Made by a program: the position numbers and the translations under genes
Notes under the pieces: generated by a model
Database searches by the model: none
Told to the model about the DNA's origin: nothing
Seen by the model: only the letters and a program-made list of their open reading frames with translations
Part shown: one piece after another, positions 33,341 through 44,304 of the stretch
Numbering within the stretch: the first letter of the stretch is position 1
Layout: each line of letters opens with the position of its first letter
Assembly: GCA_023374025.1 (NCBI GenBank)
Contig: SIJG01000107.1
Span: forward strand, 352,966-416,965
Source of the DNA: Heterodera schachtii
Taxonomy: Eukaryota; Nematoda; Chromadorea; Rhabditida; Heteroderidae
Length of the DNA stretch: 64,000 nucleotides
Reading direction: 5' to 3'

Positions 33341-34711
33341 TCTTTAGGATAAAAATTTCAATAGGCATCGCAGGACAAATGCAATGGTAAATTTTGTGGG
33401 TTCTGTGAAAACAAATTTAAAAAGCACATTTTCTGATCATGCATCAGAGCTCAGGTTAATTATTACCAAAAATTGTGAATTTTACAATTGGGGCTTATCC
33501 GACGGTTGCATTTGAGCTTAGCTAAAAAAACAAAGGGGGGAGAGGGGGTTGGGACTCTTATGGACTTTGAGTTTTTGATAGATTTCTATGTCAAAATTAT
33601 TTTTTTCTTTTTAATGAAATAAAATGGATTAAGATTCAAAAAATTATCGCAGGAGAAATTTGTTAAAAATTTTAGAGTCCTTTTCTTATATTTGATTGAG
33701 ACCGGATCGGGCCGGGTTCGAATCCGGTTTTTACTAGATCCGGCAAACCGGCCCCGCGATTTTTGGAAAACTCTGGTCTGACCGGCTTTGGAAAGGCCAA
33801 GCCAGGGAACCGGTCGTTTTGAAAATGCCTCCTTGATTTTACTTATTTTAATTGAAACAGCGCAGACGATTTTTCGCTTAATTTTCGACTGTGGCTCAAA
33901 ATTTTTATTGGACCACTATTCCTACACTTGATGTAAAATCAAGTCAAGCGATCAAGCCGTTAATTGATGTTAATTGAATAAGCCCTTGAGGGTGGTTTAC
34001 CCACCTACAAAGTTTCATTTAATTGCACCATCACTTTAAAACTCTCCATTGTAAGTTGCAGAAAATACCGTAACCTTTCTCGAGGAGAACAGTAACCCTA
34101 GGTTGTGCCAAAGATTTCTATCTTCAAGCCCCTTTTGGTGTTCTGTTTCCCGGCAGAAGGTCAAAAAAGATGCTCTAAAAATTTCAACATATTTTCTTAA
34201 TTTGTCATTTTAGTAAATTTTTTACCATTTTAAATTAAAATTATTTTCAAGTAATTATTCATTTGCATTTTTGTCGCTTTTTGAAATGCTATACATTTAT
34301 TCATGACTTAATTTGTCAGCAAAATAATTTTCCCATTCCATCAGACCAAATTAAAAATGTGTAAAAAACAAATTTGTGGAATTTGCTATGGCTTTTCGAT
34401 TAGTCATTCATTCATTAGTCACTACCCTTTCCCCTAATTCGCCCGTCCCCACCCATAATTTCTATCCATTTTGTGGCCATTCATCCCATCAGCAGTTGGG
34501 TAATTGGCTGACCAGAAATTTTATTTTTAATAATTATTTTCAAAAAATCAGTTTTATTTTGGGGAATAATGGTAAACGATATCTCCGACCCTTTCAGATC
34601 CCAAATTATTTTATTTGGTTTTTCTTTCTTGGCAAAAATAATTGCATTCTTAATTATTCCAATTTAGATATTAAACGATTTTGCATTCTAAAATCGCAAA
34701 ATTTCTAAAAA
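33341..34711. other. Non-coding; promoter-side flank of secreted gene copy 2
   Basis: 33690-33840 is a word-rich remnant (CCGGATC, CCGGGTTCG, GACCGGCTTTGG). From 34050 the sequence (TACCGTAACCTTTCTCGAGG, CAGTAACCCTAGG) is the 5' flank of the small secreted family. It recurs at 48149-48208 continued at 54205-54850, and partly at 21000-21340. Confidence 0.55.
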
Positions 34712-35301
34712 ATGAATGCTCTCCGCGTGTTCGTCTTTTTGGCCCTTTTTTGTTCCGTCGTTGAGGGCGGAGTGATAAGAAAGGCGTCGGATAATTCGAA
34801 AATGACGGGTAAAAAAAAAGAAATTAAATCAGAATTATTAATAGAATTTTAATTTAAAAAATGATTTCCATAAAATGGGCAAAATAAGTTTTCGAATTAA
34901 CTAATTAAATGAAAATGAATTAAGAAATCCAAATGGATGCCATGCTGGAATGGATGATGCCAAAGCATCGGACAAAGGTAATAAATATTTTAATGGACTG
35001 TGAGAGGGGAGGCAATTAAAATGAACAAGTTCAGAGATGCTTTGAGAACATGACAGCAGAAGCAAATGCTTTTGATGCTTGGGTAAAGTTTGAAGGGATT
35101 AAATTAAATTGGAAATAAAGGGGAGAGAAAGAGAGAGAGAGAGAGGAAAGAGAGTTGGAAAGGAAATGAGAAAGGCTAGAAAGAAGGGAAAGAGAGAGAG
35201 GGAGCGAAAGAGAGAGAGAGGGAAAGAGAGTTGGAAAGCAAATGAGAAAGGTGAGAAATAAGGGAGAGAGAGAGAGGGAGGGAAAGAGAGAGAGAGAGAG
35301 G

Positions 35302-35338
<37 letters not shown>

Positions 35339-36615
35339 AAAGAGAGAGAGAGAGGGAGAGAGAGAGAGAGAGAGAGAGAGCGAAAGTGGGGGGGGGGGGA
35401 GAATTAGAAAATTTTATTTTATTTAAATTCGAATACTTTTTATGAATAATGGTTTAGGTAAATCCTCAATTTTGGGAATTATCGCTGAAATGCGACGAAT
35501 TGGATGAGGAACTGGTCCGCAAAACGGGAGCAGACGTTTTGAAAAAGTGGGGTGCAAATAATAATAAAAATAAATGAAAAAAACATAAAATTACTAATGA
35601 TAATTCAAATTGAAATGAAAATAGTTAAATGGATTATGAAAAAGCAATTAATTAATTGGGGTAATTAATTAATTGATACACCAATTGATCAACAGATACA
35701 ACGCACTGGCGGAAGAGACAAAGAATTCCTTGAAACCGTACCTTGACTTTGTTTATGGAGTGCTAGAAGGTCAAAACATTGCATATTTATAAAATATTTA
35801 AATTGGCAAAAATTAAATTTCATAAAAATTTTGCACCTCACTAGAAATTTCGAGGCCCAAACAATGGGCAACTAATTAATCAATTAATTAATTATTTCAT
35901 TTTTTCCATTCCCATTTGAGAAGGGCATTTTGAGGAGGCAATTTTGTGCATGAATTCCGAGATGAAAAAATTACGAGGGCAGCAGAAAGGCACAACGGAT
36001 GGAGGCCAACAGCAGAAGGACACCAGCGAAATGAAGTGGAATGCACTCAAAAAGTGGTAAAAAATTTTGGGTCATTAAAACCAGGGTAGGTCGGGACCGG
36101 GACCAAAACACGGACAATTGAGTACAACTGAGTGTCGAATTCCCGGGTTTGAACAATTTGACCGGGACCGGGAAATAACCTAATTAAAACTATTTTTACA
36201 AAATAGCTTTTTTTTCGTGGTTTCAACAATACGGGAACCGTCTCCACTTGGCGCCAAACGCTATAAAATTTTAATTTGTCATCGAATATTAAAGCGCTTG
36301 ACAGTCTCTATTAGCGTACAAAATTTCAAAAAAAAATTTAGCTGAGACAAAAATTATGACCAAAAAGCGCCAAAGTGACCCACCCCGCCCGACCGACCCC
36401 GTTTTACAGTATGTGTAGGATCGTGGTGTGGTTACAGTATGAGACTGGTCTATGTGTTGTGTTTACAGTTTGTTTGGCGTTGTGCATCCGTTCAATAAAC
36501 AAATTTAAATCATTTTTTTAGTTTTTCGGAATTTGTAGTGAAAATGAAGGAAGGAAGGAAGAGGATGAGAAGAATAAAGAATATTTGTGTGAAAAAAGAT
36601 ATAAGAAAGCGATAA
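34712..36615 (+). CDS. Small secreted protein, copy 2 (intact)
   Basis: Exons are 34712-34808, 34925-34977, 35035-35082, 35458-35546, 35696-35769, 35924-36056 and 36522-36615 (195 residues). Signal peptide MNALRVFVFLALFCSVVEG is followed by GVIRKASDNSKMT. The mature protein has QMDAMLEWMMPKHRTK, RCFENMTAEANAFDAW, FWELSLKCDELDEELVRK and KYNALAEETKNSLK. It then has HFEEAILCMNSEMKKL, a Gln-rich stretch and a basic tail (CFSEFVVKMKEGRKRM...). All exon phases match copy 1 at 21643. The family is unknown to me. Signal peptide, conserved Cys and clustering with other secreted families make an exported protein likely. Intron 6 holds an old element (GGGTAGGTCGGGACCGGGAC at 36084). Confidence 0.8.
35117..35400. 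repeat. GA-rich purine tract in intron 3
   Basis: A GAGAGAG/GGGAGGGAAAG tract ending in a G9 run lies in intron 3 of copy 2, at the same position as the tract in copy 1 (22079-22440). Confidence 0.92.
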
Positions 36616-37224
36616 TAATAAACTTTGTAAAAAATTATACATTATAAATGAGGTCAATATGAAAATGAAGTTTTTTTTACAAATACAAAAACCAAGAAAA
36701 AATCTAAATAATTCCTGCTAGCTAGGGGCTTCGTTTTTTCGGCACAAAAAATCGCGAAAAGGGCAAAAAAATCGCAATTAAAGTGAAAATTTGAAGGGCA
36801 TTCAAATTGGGTATATAAATAAATGCCCATTTTGGAACAGAAAGGACCACATTCAAATCTTATTTCAATTTTTCACATTCTTTCTCTATATCCTCCCCGC
36901 CTTATGAATTAAATTCTTCTAATCCGGCATTTCATTTTTATATTTTTACAATTTAATTTTATCACAAAATTTCAAATTTTGTCCTCAAATTGTCGTACAA
37001 TCCAAACAAAGCGGAGAAACAAATGAAAAGCACTTCATCGTATTTTAAAAATTAATGCATACAAATTTTGAATGTTTTTGAATTTTAAAAAATGCAAAAA
37101 AAAAAAAAACTCGGTTAAGTTTTGTCAGAGACCTATCCATCCTCCCATGAATTTTACCACTTTTGGGATAAATTTTGAAATTTCAAAAAGTCAAATAAAA
37201 AAGGAAATTGAAATTTTTTGTACG

Positions 37225-37233
37225 TATATAAAT
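37225..37233 (+). promoter_or_regulatory. TATA box of F-box-like gene at 37426
   Basis: TATATAAAT lies about 200 bases before the ATG. It is followed by GCCGTTTTAGAACAGAACAG and ACACATTCAATTCATTCTGT. The same block precedes the copies at 40635, 44145, 47552 and 56254, so it is the conserved core promoter and transcription start region of the array. Confidence 0.75.
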
Positions 37234-37425
37234 GCCGTTTTAGAACAGAACAGACACATTCAATTCATTCTGTCTGTTCACACTCCTCGTCATTTTATCA
37301 TTCTCCGATCACTTTATTCATTTTCACTTCATCCATTTTTGTTTCAAATATTGGTTTTTACTTTTCAACTATTCCAATTATACATTTTAATCTCTCTAAG
37401 TCATAAATTGTTAACCACAACAAAA

Positions 37426-39310
37426 ATGTCGGATAATCCAAACGAAGCTGAGAAACAAATGGAAAAGCAAATGTAAATAATTTTAAAAAATGGCTCTTCC
37501 TTTATTCAAAATCAAATCCATCCGCTTTTCAGCTTTATCTCTGGCGACGGATGGCTTTGTGTTTTCGATCTGTTGCCCCCTCGCCAGCTTGGCCTCCAAA
37601 TTGCGTTGATCAGCAACCGATTCGACTTTTATGTGGATGAGCATTTTAAGACGCGACGCCGAGCATTGAACTTCATCCGAATTTGGCGCAAAATTGGCGA
37701 GGATGGCAAAAAGGAGATGCAAATTGTCAATGCGCGAGGTCAACCGTTGCCAATGCCAGCCGAACCAATGCCAAACAAAGTGATCGGATTCAACGGAATC
37801 GCCATCAAGTAGAGTTGAGGCTGGAAGATGGTCACCTTTTCAGGGCAGGGCACGGCGACAAGAAATAGCCAAGTGCCACCGAGACTCAGTCGTCCAACCT
37901 TGTACAAGAAAAGCGTTCCGCTAGAGAAAATTTAAGTGGATATGTTTAGAAAGTTTGTTCTAAATAGGATATAAATATTGGCATTGGACGACTGAGTACC
38001 GGTGGCACTTGGAAATTTCAGTTCCTTTAATTCGGTTAAAATTGTTGCTTCATCTCGAAATGGCATCATTCTTCCCCAATTTTCAGTTACTTGGATCGCA
38101 ATGTGATGGCATTTCTCCAACATTTTGGCCGTCTGTTCACCGCCTGTGGCACTTTGTCCATCAAAACGAATTGTGACCGCCTCCTGGAGTACATTATTCA
38201 CAACATTCCGTCCTCTGCTCGTGTCCATGTCAATTCGTCGTCGTCTTCTGCTGATGATGGCCAACCGTTGGTGATCAAATGGCTTTGCTCGTCGTCCACT
38301 GGCATTTCGCCGCCCAAAGTGCTCTCATTTCGGACCAAAGAATGGACGGAAGCGATTATTAAGGAAGCCAATGAATGGACAGATTCCAAAATTCGTGAGA
38401 TTAAAACGGTGCTTTTTTTGATCATTTACCATTTCGGTAATTGTAGTGATTTTGGTATCATAACAAAATGTCCGCTACAATTTTATCAAATCTCTTTGAT
38501 TTTTGATTTGACGATTTCCTTCACTGTGTTTTTCGATCAGCCAAATCATTTCGAATTCAATTTGTTTGTTTTTTTTGACTGATTTTATGCACATGAAAAA
38601 CAAAAACCGGGAAAAAATGGGCTAATCTGATCGAGAAGATGAATTTCTGTCCTCCGCTCACTTCCCCCACCCCCCCCCCCCCATTTTTAGGCTTTTCTGG
38701 GTGCTTCTTCTCCAGCAAATTTTTGTTGTTTTTTCCGTGAAGCGCTATTCTCGACATGCATCATAATGCGTAAGATTTTGCTCCTTTTAATAATCCGACA
38801 AAAAAATGCATTTTTTTATTTGTTTAGCTGATCCGCGTTCTGAGAAATTTACCAATGAATTGACTGGGGAACAATTGACCGTGGAATGGCGCCATGGCGA
38901 CCATTTTCGACTTGTCCGTTGTCCAATTTCGCGTGATGACGACAAGAAATGGAGCCAATGGGTGGACGAGGCGATTGAGTGGCATTACGATAATCATAGT
39001 CACGGGGACAGATTTGATGGGTAAGTAAGTCCACATTTGCGTCTCCTCCAACAATTACAGCCCATTAATTTTGGCCCCCCTCTTTTTTAGGCAAAGAATT
39101 TTTTTTGGTGACCTGCGCAACCGTATCATTGTGACCATTGACGTGGACATTCTCGACGATGGGTAGGCTAAAATTTTTTCAAATTTTTACTGAATTCCAT
39201 AATTTTTTCCGGCTTTTAGTTTTCTTGACGACAACCAAGCAGCATCATCAACAGAAGCAATTCCCGGTCCGAGTGGTCAACAGCAGCAGACGGAGTCGGC
39301 TTCGAACTGA
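37426..39310 (+). CDS. F-box-like family protein, array copy 1
   Basis: Exons are 37426-37472, 37533-37808, 38087-38408, 38691-38769, 38828-39020, 39091-39162 and 39220-39310 (359 residues). It starts MSDNPNEAEKQMEKQ. The junction with exon 2 gives IFISGDGWLCVFDLLPPRQL, then GLQIALISNRFDFYVDEHFK, an F-box-like helical pair. Middle exons carry YLDRNVMAFLQHFGRLFTAC and IKTNCDRLLEYIIHNI. Later exons carry TNELTGEQLTVEWRHGD, FRLVRCPISRDDDKKW and RNRIIVTIDVDILDDG. The end is FLDDNQAASSTEAIPGPSGQ plus a Gln/Ser tail. It is soluble, with no signal peptide. It may be a substrate adaptor of an SCF ligase (inference). The unit repeats downstream with 3.4-kb spacing. Confidence 0.85.
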
Positions 39311-39400
39311 TGGATGATAATAATGACGACAGATGATGACGATGATAATTATAATGATAATGATGGTTAGTATTATAATGATAATGATGATTAGTGATCG
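39311..39400. repeat. GAT/AAT microsatellite after stop codon
   Basis: ATGATAATAATGACGACAGA and then GATAATTATAATGATAATGA words lie in the 3' untranslated region. The same tract follows the other copies with different lengths (42733-42845 and 46297-46385). Confidence 0.8.
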
Positions 39401-40634
39401 TGAATATTATTTTATTTGTTGGCTGTTTTTTTGTTTCCGCTAAACAATTAAATTGCGTATTTTGATTCTGTTTTCTTTGTTTCCAACCAAATTGTGTGTA
39501 TACTGTATACCCCCACCCTTTCTGTAAAGCAATAGTAAATTTCACAAATTGCTTTTTTACACATTTTGCATTTTGAATTAAGTCCGAAGGGTTGACAAAA
39601 TAGAAAAATAAAAATACCAAAGAGAATTAAATAAAAATAATTAATTAAAATTAGAATAAAAATACGCCAATGGCATTAAAGCTTGATCAGAAAAGTCGGA
39701 ATTTTTGTATATTTTATTTTTAACTGATTTACTTGGTTACCTATCTTTCTTCACTGATCGTTTAGTCATTGTCCAGTTCGCTTTGAGAAAAAGAAAACAT
39801 TGACTATGTACATATTTAATTAAATTTAGTTTAAATTTCTCTGAAAATAATTTGGCACAAGAATACCGATAGCCCTCCTAAAATAAGTAATAAATTTTTT
39901 TGTGTTTGTTTGAACAGGAAAATCACTTAAAGCTTGGGCTTTCTTTTGAATTTTCCATAAGAAATTTCTCAAAACCTCAAAATACGAAAAAAGAGAATTT
40001 GTAGCAAAAAATTCTAAATAAATATGAAAAAGTGTAAAAAGAACAAAACCAACGATTAACAGTAAGTGCCCATTTTGGAACAAAACAGCAGACCTAACTC
40101 AAATCTCAGCAGTTACAATTTGTAAATTCTTTCTCCTCCCCCCCCCCCCCCCCTCACTATTCTCAGCCGGCATTTCTATTCATTTTTGATTTAATTTTAA
40201 CTAAGCCCCGACATGTTTCGGGGAATATGAAAGTCGTAAATTGCGCTTGAAATAAGATGGAAAGTATCTTTAAATGAGTTTTTATGATTTTTTTTGTTCT
40301 GGACTTTGTCTTTTTGTGCTTTTTTAGACTTTTTATGAAATTTTCTTCCCCGACGAAGGTGTTGCTCCCCAACATTTTTTAAATTTCTCCAGCTATCCCC
40401 GACAAACTCTTTCAGGGAATTTCCTCCCTGTTCCCCGACATTTTGCTCGCCGAGGGTCGGGGCTTAACCCCAATTTTAACCACAAATATTTAAAAAATTT
40501 TAGTATTCCACTCGAACAATCCAAACGAAGCTGAGAAAACAAATGAAAAAGCATTGTAATGAAATTTTCCATTTTTTGGATATATTTTGAAATTCAAAAA
40601 GTCAAATAAAAAAAGGAAATGAATTTTTTGTAGG
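39401..40634. other. Array spacer with relic promoter and exon 1
   Basis: Contains the 3' flank and then a second, diverged promoter/exon-1 block before the true promoter. GTGCCCATTTTGGAACAAAA at 40066 parallels the TATA-downstream block, and CAATCCAAACGAAGCTGAG at 40517 parallels exon 1. A poly-C run lies at 40138-40153. 40199-40470 is an insert with CCCCGACATTTTT words, absent from the 44-kb unit. Confidence 0.6.
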
Positions 40635-40643
40635 TATATAAAT
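40635..40643 (+). promoter_or_regulatory. TATA box of F-box-like gene at 40838
   Basis: TATATAAAT with the same downstream block (GCCGTTTTAGAACAGAACAG) as the other array copies. Confidence 0.72.
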
Positions 40644-40837
40644 GCCGTTTTAGAACAGAACAGACACATTTAATTCATTCTGTCTGTTCACACTCCTTGT
40701 AACAATTCTTCGATATCCGATCACTTTATCTATTTCAATTAATCCATTTTTTGTTAATATATTTGTTTTTTACTTTTCAAGTATTCCAATTATACATTTT
40801 AATCTCTCTAAGTTGTCAATTGTTAACCGTAACAAAA

Positions 40838-42732
40838 ATGTCTGATAATCCAAACAAAGCTGATAAACAAATGGAAAAGCAAATGTAATTCATTTAAAAA
40901 ATGGCTTTTCTTTTATTCAAAATCAAATCCATCCGCTTTTCAGCTTCATCTCTGGCGACGGATGGCTTTGTGTGTTCGATCTGTTGCCTCCTCGTCAGCT
41001 TGGCCTCCAAATTTCGTTGATCAGCAACCGATTCGACTTCTATGTGGACGAGCATTTTAAGACGCGACGCCGAACATTGGGCTTCATCCGAATTTGGCGC
41101 AAAATTGGCGAGGATGGCAAAAAGGAGATGGACATCATCGATGCGCGAGGTCAACCGTTACCAGTGCCGACCGAACCAATGCCAAAGAAAGTGATCGGAT
41201 TCAACGGAATCGCCATCAAGTAGAGTTGATGTTTGGGAAAATGGTCACCATGTTCAGGGCACGGCGACAAGAAATATCCAAGTGCCACCGAGAGTCAGTC
41301 GTCCAACCTTTTACAAAGACTCAGAAAACGCTTTTCGCTAGATGAAATTTAAGTGGATCATGTTTAGAAACTTTGTTCTAAATAGGATGTAAATATTGGC
41401 ATTGGACGACTGAGTCCCGGGGGCACTTCGACATTTCAGTCTCGGTTCCTTTAATTTGGTTTAAATTGTTGCTTCACCCTCAAATGGCATTATTCTTCCC
41501 CCGTTTTCAGTTACTTGGACCGCAATGTGATGGCATTTCTCCACCATTTTGACCGTCTGTTCACCGCCTGTGGCACTATGTCCATCAAAACGAATTGTGA
41601 CCGCCTCTTGGAGTTCATTCTGCGCAACATTCCGTCCTCTGCTCGTGTCCATGTCAATTCGTCGTCGTCTTCTGCTGATGATGGCCAACCGTTGCTGATC
41701 AAATGGCTGTGCTCGTCGTCCACCGGCATTTCGCCGCCCAAAGTGCTTTCATTTCGGACCAAAGAATGGACGGAAGCGATTATTAAGGAAGCCAATGAAT
41801 GGACAGATTCCAAAATTCGTGAGATTAAAACGGTGCGTTTTGATCATTTACCATTTCGTTAATTGTAGTGATTTTGGTACCATAACAAAATGTCCGTTTT
41901 GGTTTCAGCAAAGCTCTTTGATTTTTGATTTGACGGTTTCCTTCACTGTGTTTTTCGCTCAACCAAATCATTTTGAATTCAATTTGTTTGTTTTTGACGG
42001 ATTTTAGGCGCATGAAAAACGAAAACCGGGAAAAAATTGGCTAATCTGATCGAGAAGAATGAATTTCCGTCCTCCGATCATTTTCCCTCTCCCCATTTTT
42101 CCATTTTTAGGCTTTTCTCAATGCTTCTTCTCCAGCAAATTTTTGTTGTTTTTTCCGTGAAGCGCTAATCTCGTCATGCATGATGATGCGTGAGATTTTG
42201 CTTCATTTTTAATAATCCGTCAAAAAAATGCATTTTTTTATTTGTTTAGCTGATCCGCGTTCTGAGAAATTTACCAATGAATTGACTGGGGAACAATTGA
42301 CCGTGGAATGGCGCCATGGCAACCATTTTCGACTTGTCCGTTGTCCAATTTCGCGTGATGACGACAAGAAATGGCTCAAATGGGTGGACGAGGCGATTGG
42401 GTGGCATTACGATAATCATAGTCACGGGGACAGATTTGATGGGTAAGTAAGTCCACATTTGCGTCTCCTCCAACAATTACAGCCCATTAATTTTGGCCCC
42501 CCTCTTTTTTAGGCAAAGAATTTTTTTTGGTGACCTGCGCAACCGTATCATTGTGACCATTGACGTGGACATTCTCGACGATGGGTAGGCTAAAATTTTT
42601 TCAAATTTTTACTGAATTCCATAATTTTTTCCGGCTTTTAGTTTTCTTGACGACAACCAAGCAGCATCATCAACAGAAGCAATTCCCGGTCCGAGTGGTC
42701 AACAGCAGCAGACGGAGTCGGCTTCGAACTGA
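40838..42732 (+). CDS. F-box-like family protein, array copy 2
   Basis: Exons are 40838-40884, 40944-41219, 41511-41832, 42111-42189, 42250-42442, 42513-42584 and 42642-42732. Exon sizes are identical to copy 1, and the protein is again 359 residues. The start is MSDNPNKADKQMEKQ and exon 2 reads FISGDGWLCVFDLLPPRQL. From exon 5 to the stop, copies 1 and 2 are nearly identical, introns included (only a few changes, such as GDHF to GNHF). Upstream exons and introns differ more, so the 3' halves have been homogenised by recent duplication or conversion. Role as for copy 1; the family assignment rests on the same motifs. Confidence 0.85.
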
Positions 42733-42845
42733 TGGATGATAATAATGACGACAGATGATGACGATGATAATTATAATGATAATGATGATTAGTATTATAA
42801 TGGTAATGATGATTAGTATTATAATGATAATGATGATTAGTGATC
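42733..42845. repeat. GAT/AAT microsatellite, expanded
   Basis: It has one more TAGTATTATAATG...ATGATGAT unit than the 39.3-kb and 46.3-kb copies. Confidence 0.8.
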
Positions 42846-43212
42846 GTGAATATTGTTTTATTTGTTGGCTGTTTTTTGTTTCCGCTAAACTATTGAATTT
42901 GCTCATTTTGTTTCTGTTTTTTTTGTTTCCAACCAAATTGTGTGTACTGTATACCCCCACCCTTTCTGTAAAGCAATAGTAAATTTCACAAATTGTTTTT
43001 TTACACATTTTGCATTTTGAATTGGCAAAATGGGAATACAAAAGAGAATTAAATTAAAATAATTAATTAAAATTCGAATAAAAATACGCCAATGGCATTA
43101 AAGCTTGATCAGAAAAGTCGGAATTATTGTATATTTTATACATATTTAATTAAAGTTGGTTTAAATTTTCTCTGAAAATAATTTTGCACACGAATACCGA
43201 TAGCCACCCCAC

Positions 43213-43593
43213 CCGGGTCCACTGCGTTTCGGCGCCGCGTTTCGGCGCCAGCCCAGTTTTTGGACTATACATAACTTTTTTCTTTGTCAACAAAATCAAA
43301 CATTATTGGTATCATTCGAAAGCTTTTCAAATGCTCTATTAGCCTGCAATTTCCAAAAAATTTCGTCAATTTTGAACAAATTTATGGCCATAAAAGTTGG
43401 GAAATCTGGTTTTTTAAGTTTTTCTGACCATAATTTTTTTTGAACCTTTACATAATTTTTCAAAATTTTGCAGGCTAATAGAGGACATTTACTGCTTTCG
43501 AATGATATCAACAATGTTTGATTTAGATGACAAAGAAAAAAGTTATGTATAGTCCAAAAACTGGGCTGGCGCCGCCGAAACGCGTGTGTCCCC
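43213..43593. mobile_element. Palindromic MULE-like MITE, about 381 bp
   Basis: The left end carries GCGTTTCGGCGCC twice and the right end its complement. The core (ATAACTTTTTTCTTTG, TATCATTCGAAAGC, CTATTAGCCTGCAA) is shared with the elements at 25034 and 44841. Flanks CCACCCCAC and CCACCCCCC are an imperfect 9-bp duplication. The neighbouring array units lack it (CGATAGCCCTCCTAAAATAA at 39866 and 46836). Confidence 0.82.
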
Positions 43594-44144
43594 CCACCCC
43601 CCAGAAAAAATAAATAAATAAAATTTTTTTATGTTTGTTTGTACAAAAAAATCTCTGAAAGCTTGGGCTCTCTTTTGAATTTTTCATCAGAAATTTCTCA
43701 AAATACGAAAAAATGAGAATTTGTAGCAAAAAAATTCGAAATAAGAATGAAAAAGTGTGAAAAGGACAAAACCCAGCGATATACAGTAAATGCCCAATTT
43801 TGAACAGAACAGCAGGCCTCATTTACCTAAATCTGAGCAGTTAAATTTTGTAAATTCCCCCCCCCCCCCCTCCACTATTGTCAGCCGGCATTTATTTTCA
43901 CATTTTTTGATTTAATTTTAACCACAAAATTTCAAATTCTTTTTAGTATTCAACTCGGACAACCCAAACGAAGCTGAATTGTGAGAAAACAAATGAAAAG
44001 CAATTGTAAAAAACCAAAACAATGACAGATTTTAAATAATCATAAAAATTTTTGATTTTTTAAATTTATATATGCAAAGTTTGAATGTTTTTTGATTTAA
44101 AAAAATGAACAAACACTCGATAAAGTTTTGCAAAATTTTTTTTG
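43594..44144. other. Array spacer with relic promoter and exon 1
   Basis: GTAAATGCCCAATTTTGAAC at 43787, a poly-C run at 43857-43870 and CAACCCAAACGAAGCTGAAT at 43960 are the diverged upstream copies of the promoter and exon 1. Confidence 0.6.
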
Positions 44145-44153
44145 TATATAAAT
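44145..44153 (+). promoter_or_regulatory. TATA box of F-box-like gene at 44305
   Basis: TATATAAAT followed by GCCGTTTTACAACAGAACAG. The distance to the ATG is about 45 bases shorter than in the other copies. Confidence 0.72.
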
Positions 44154-44304
44154 GCCGTTTTACAACAGAACAGACACATTCAATTTCATTCTGTCTGTTT
44201 ACACTCCTTGTAACAATTCTTCGATATCCGATCACTTTATCCAATTTCAATTAATCCTTTTACTTTTCAATTAATCTTTTTACTTTTCAAGTAAGTATTC
44301 CAAA

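Noticed and set aside
33712..33730. GGGTTCGAATCC, a perfect tRNA B box
   Set aside because: No A box or cloverleaf upstream; it lies in a stretch of CCGGNTC words of a decayed element.
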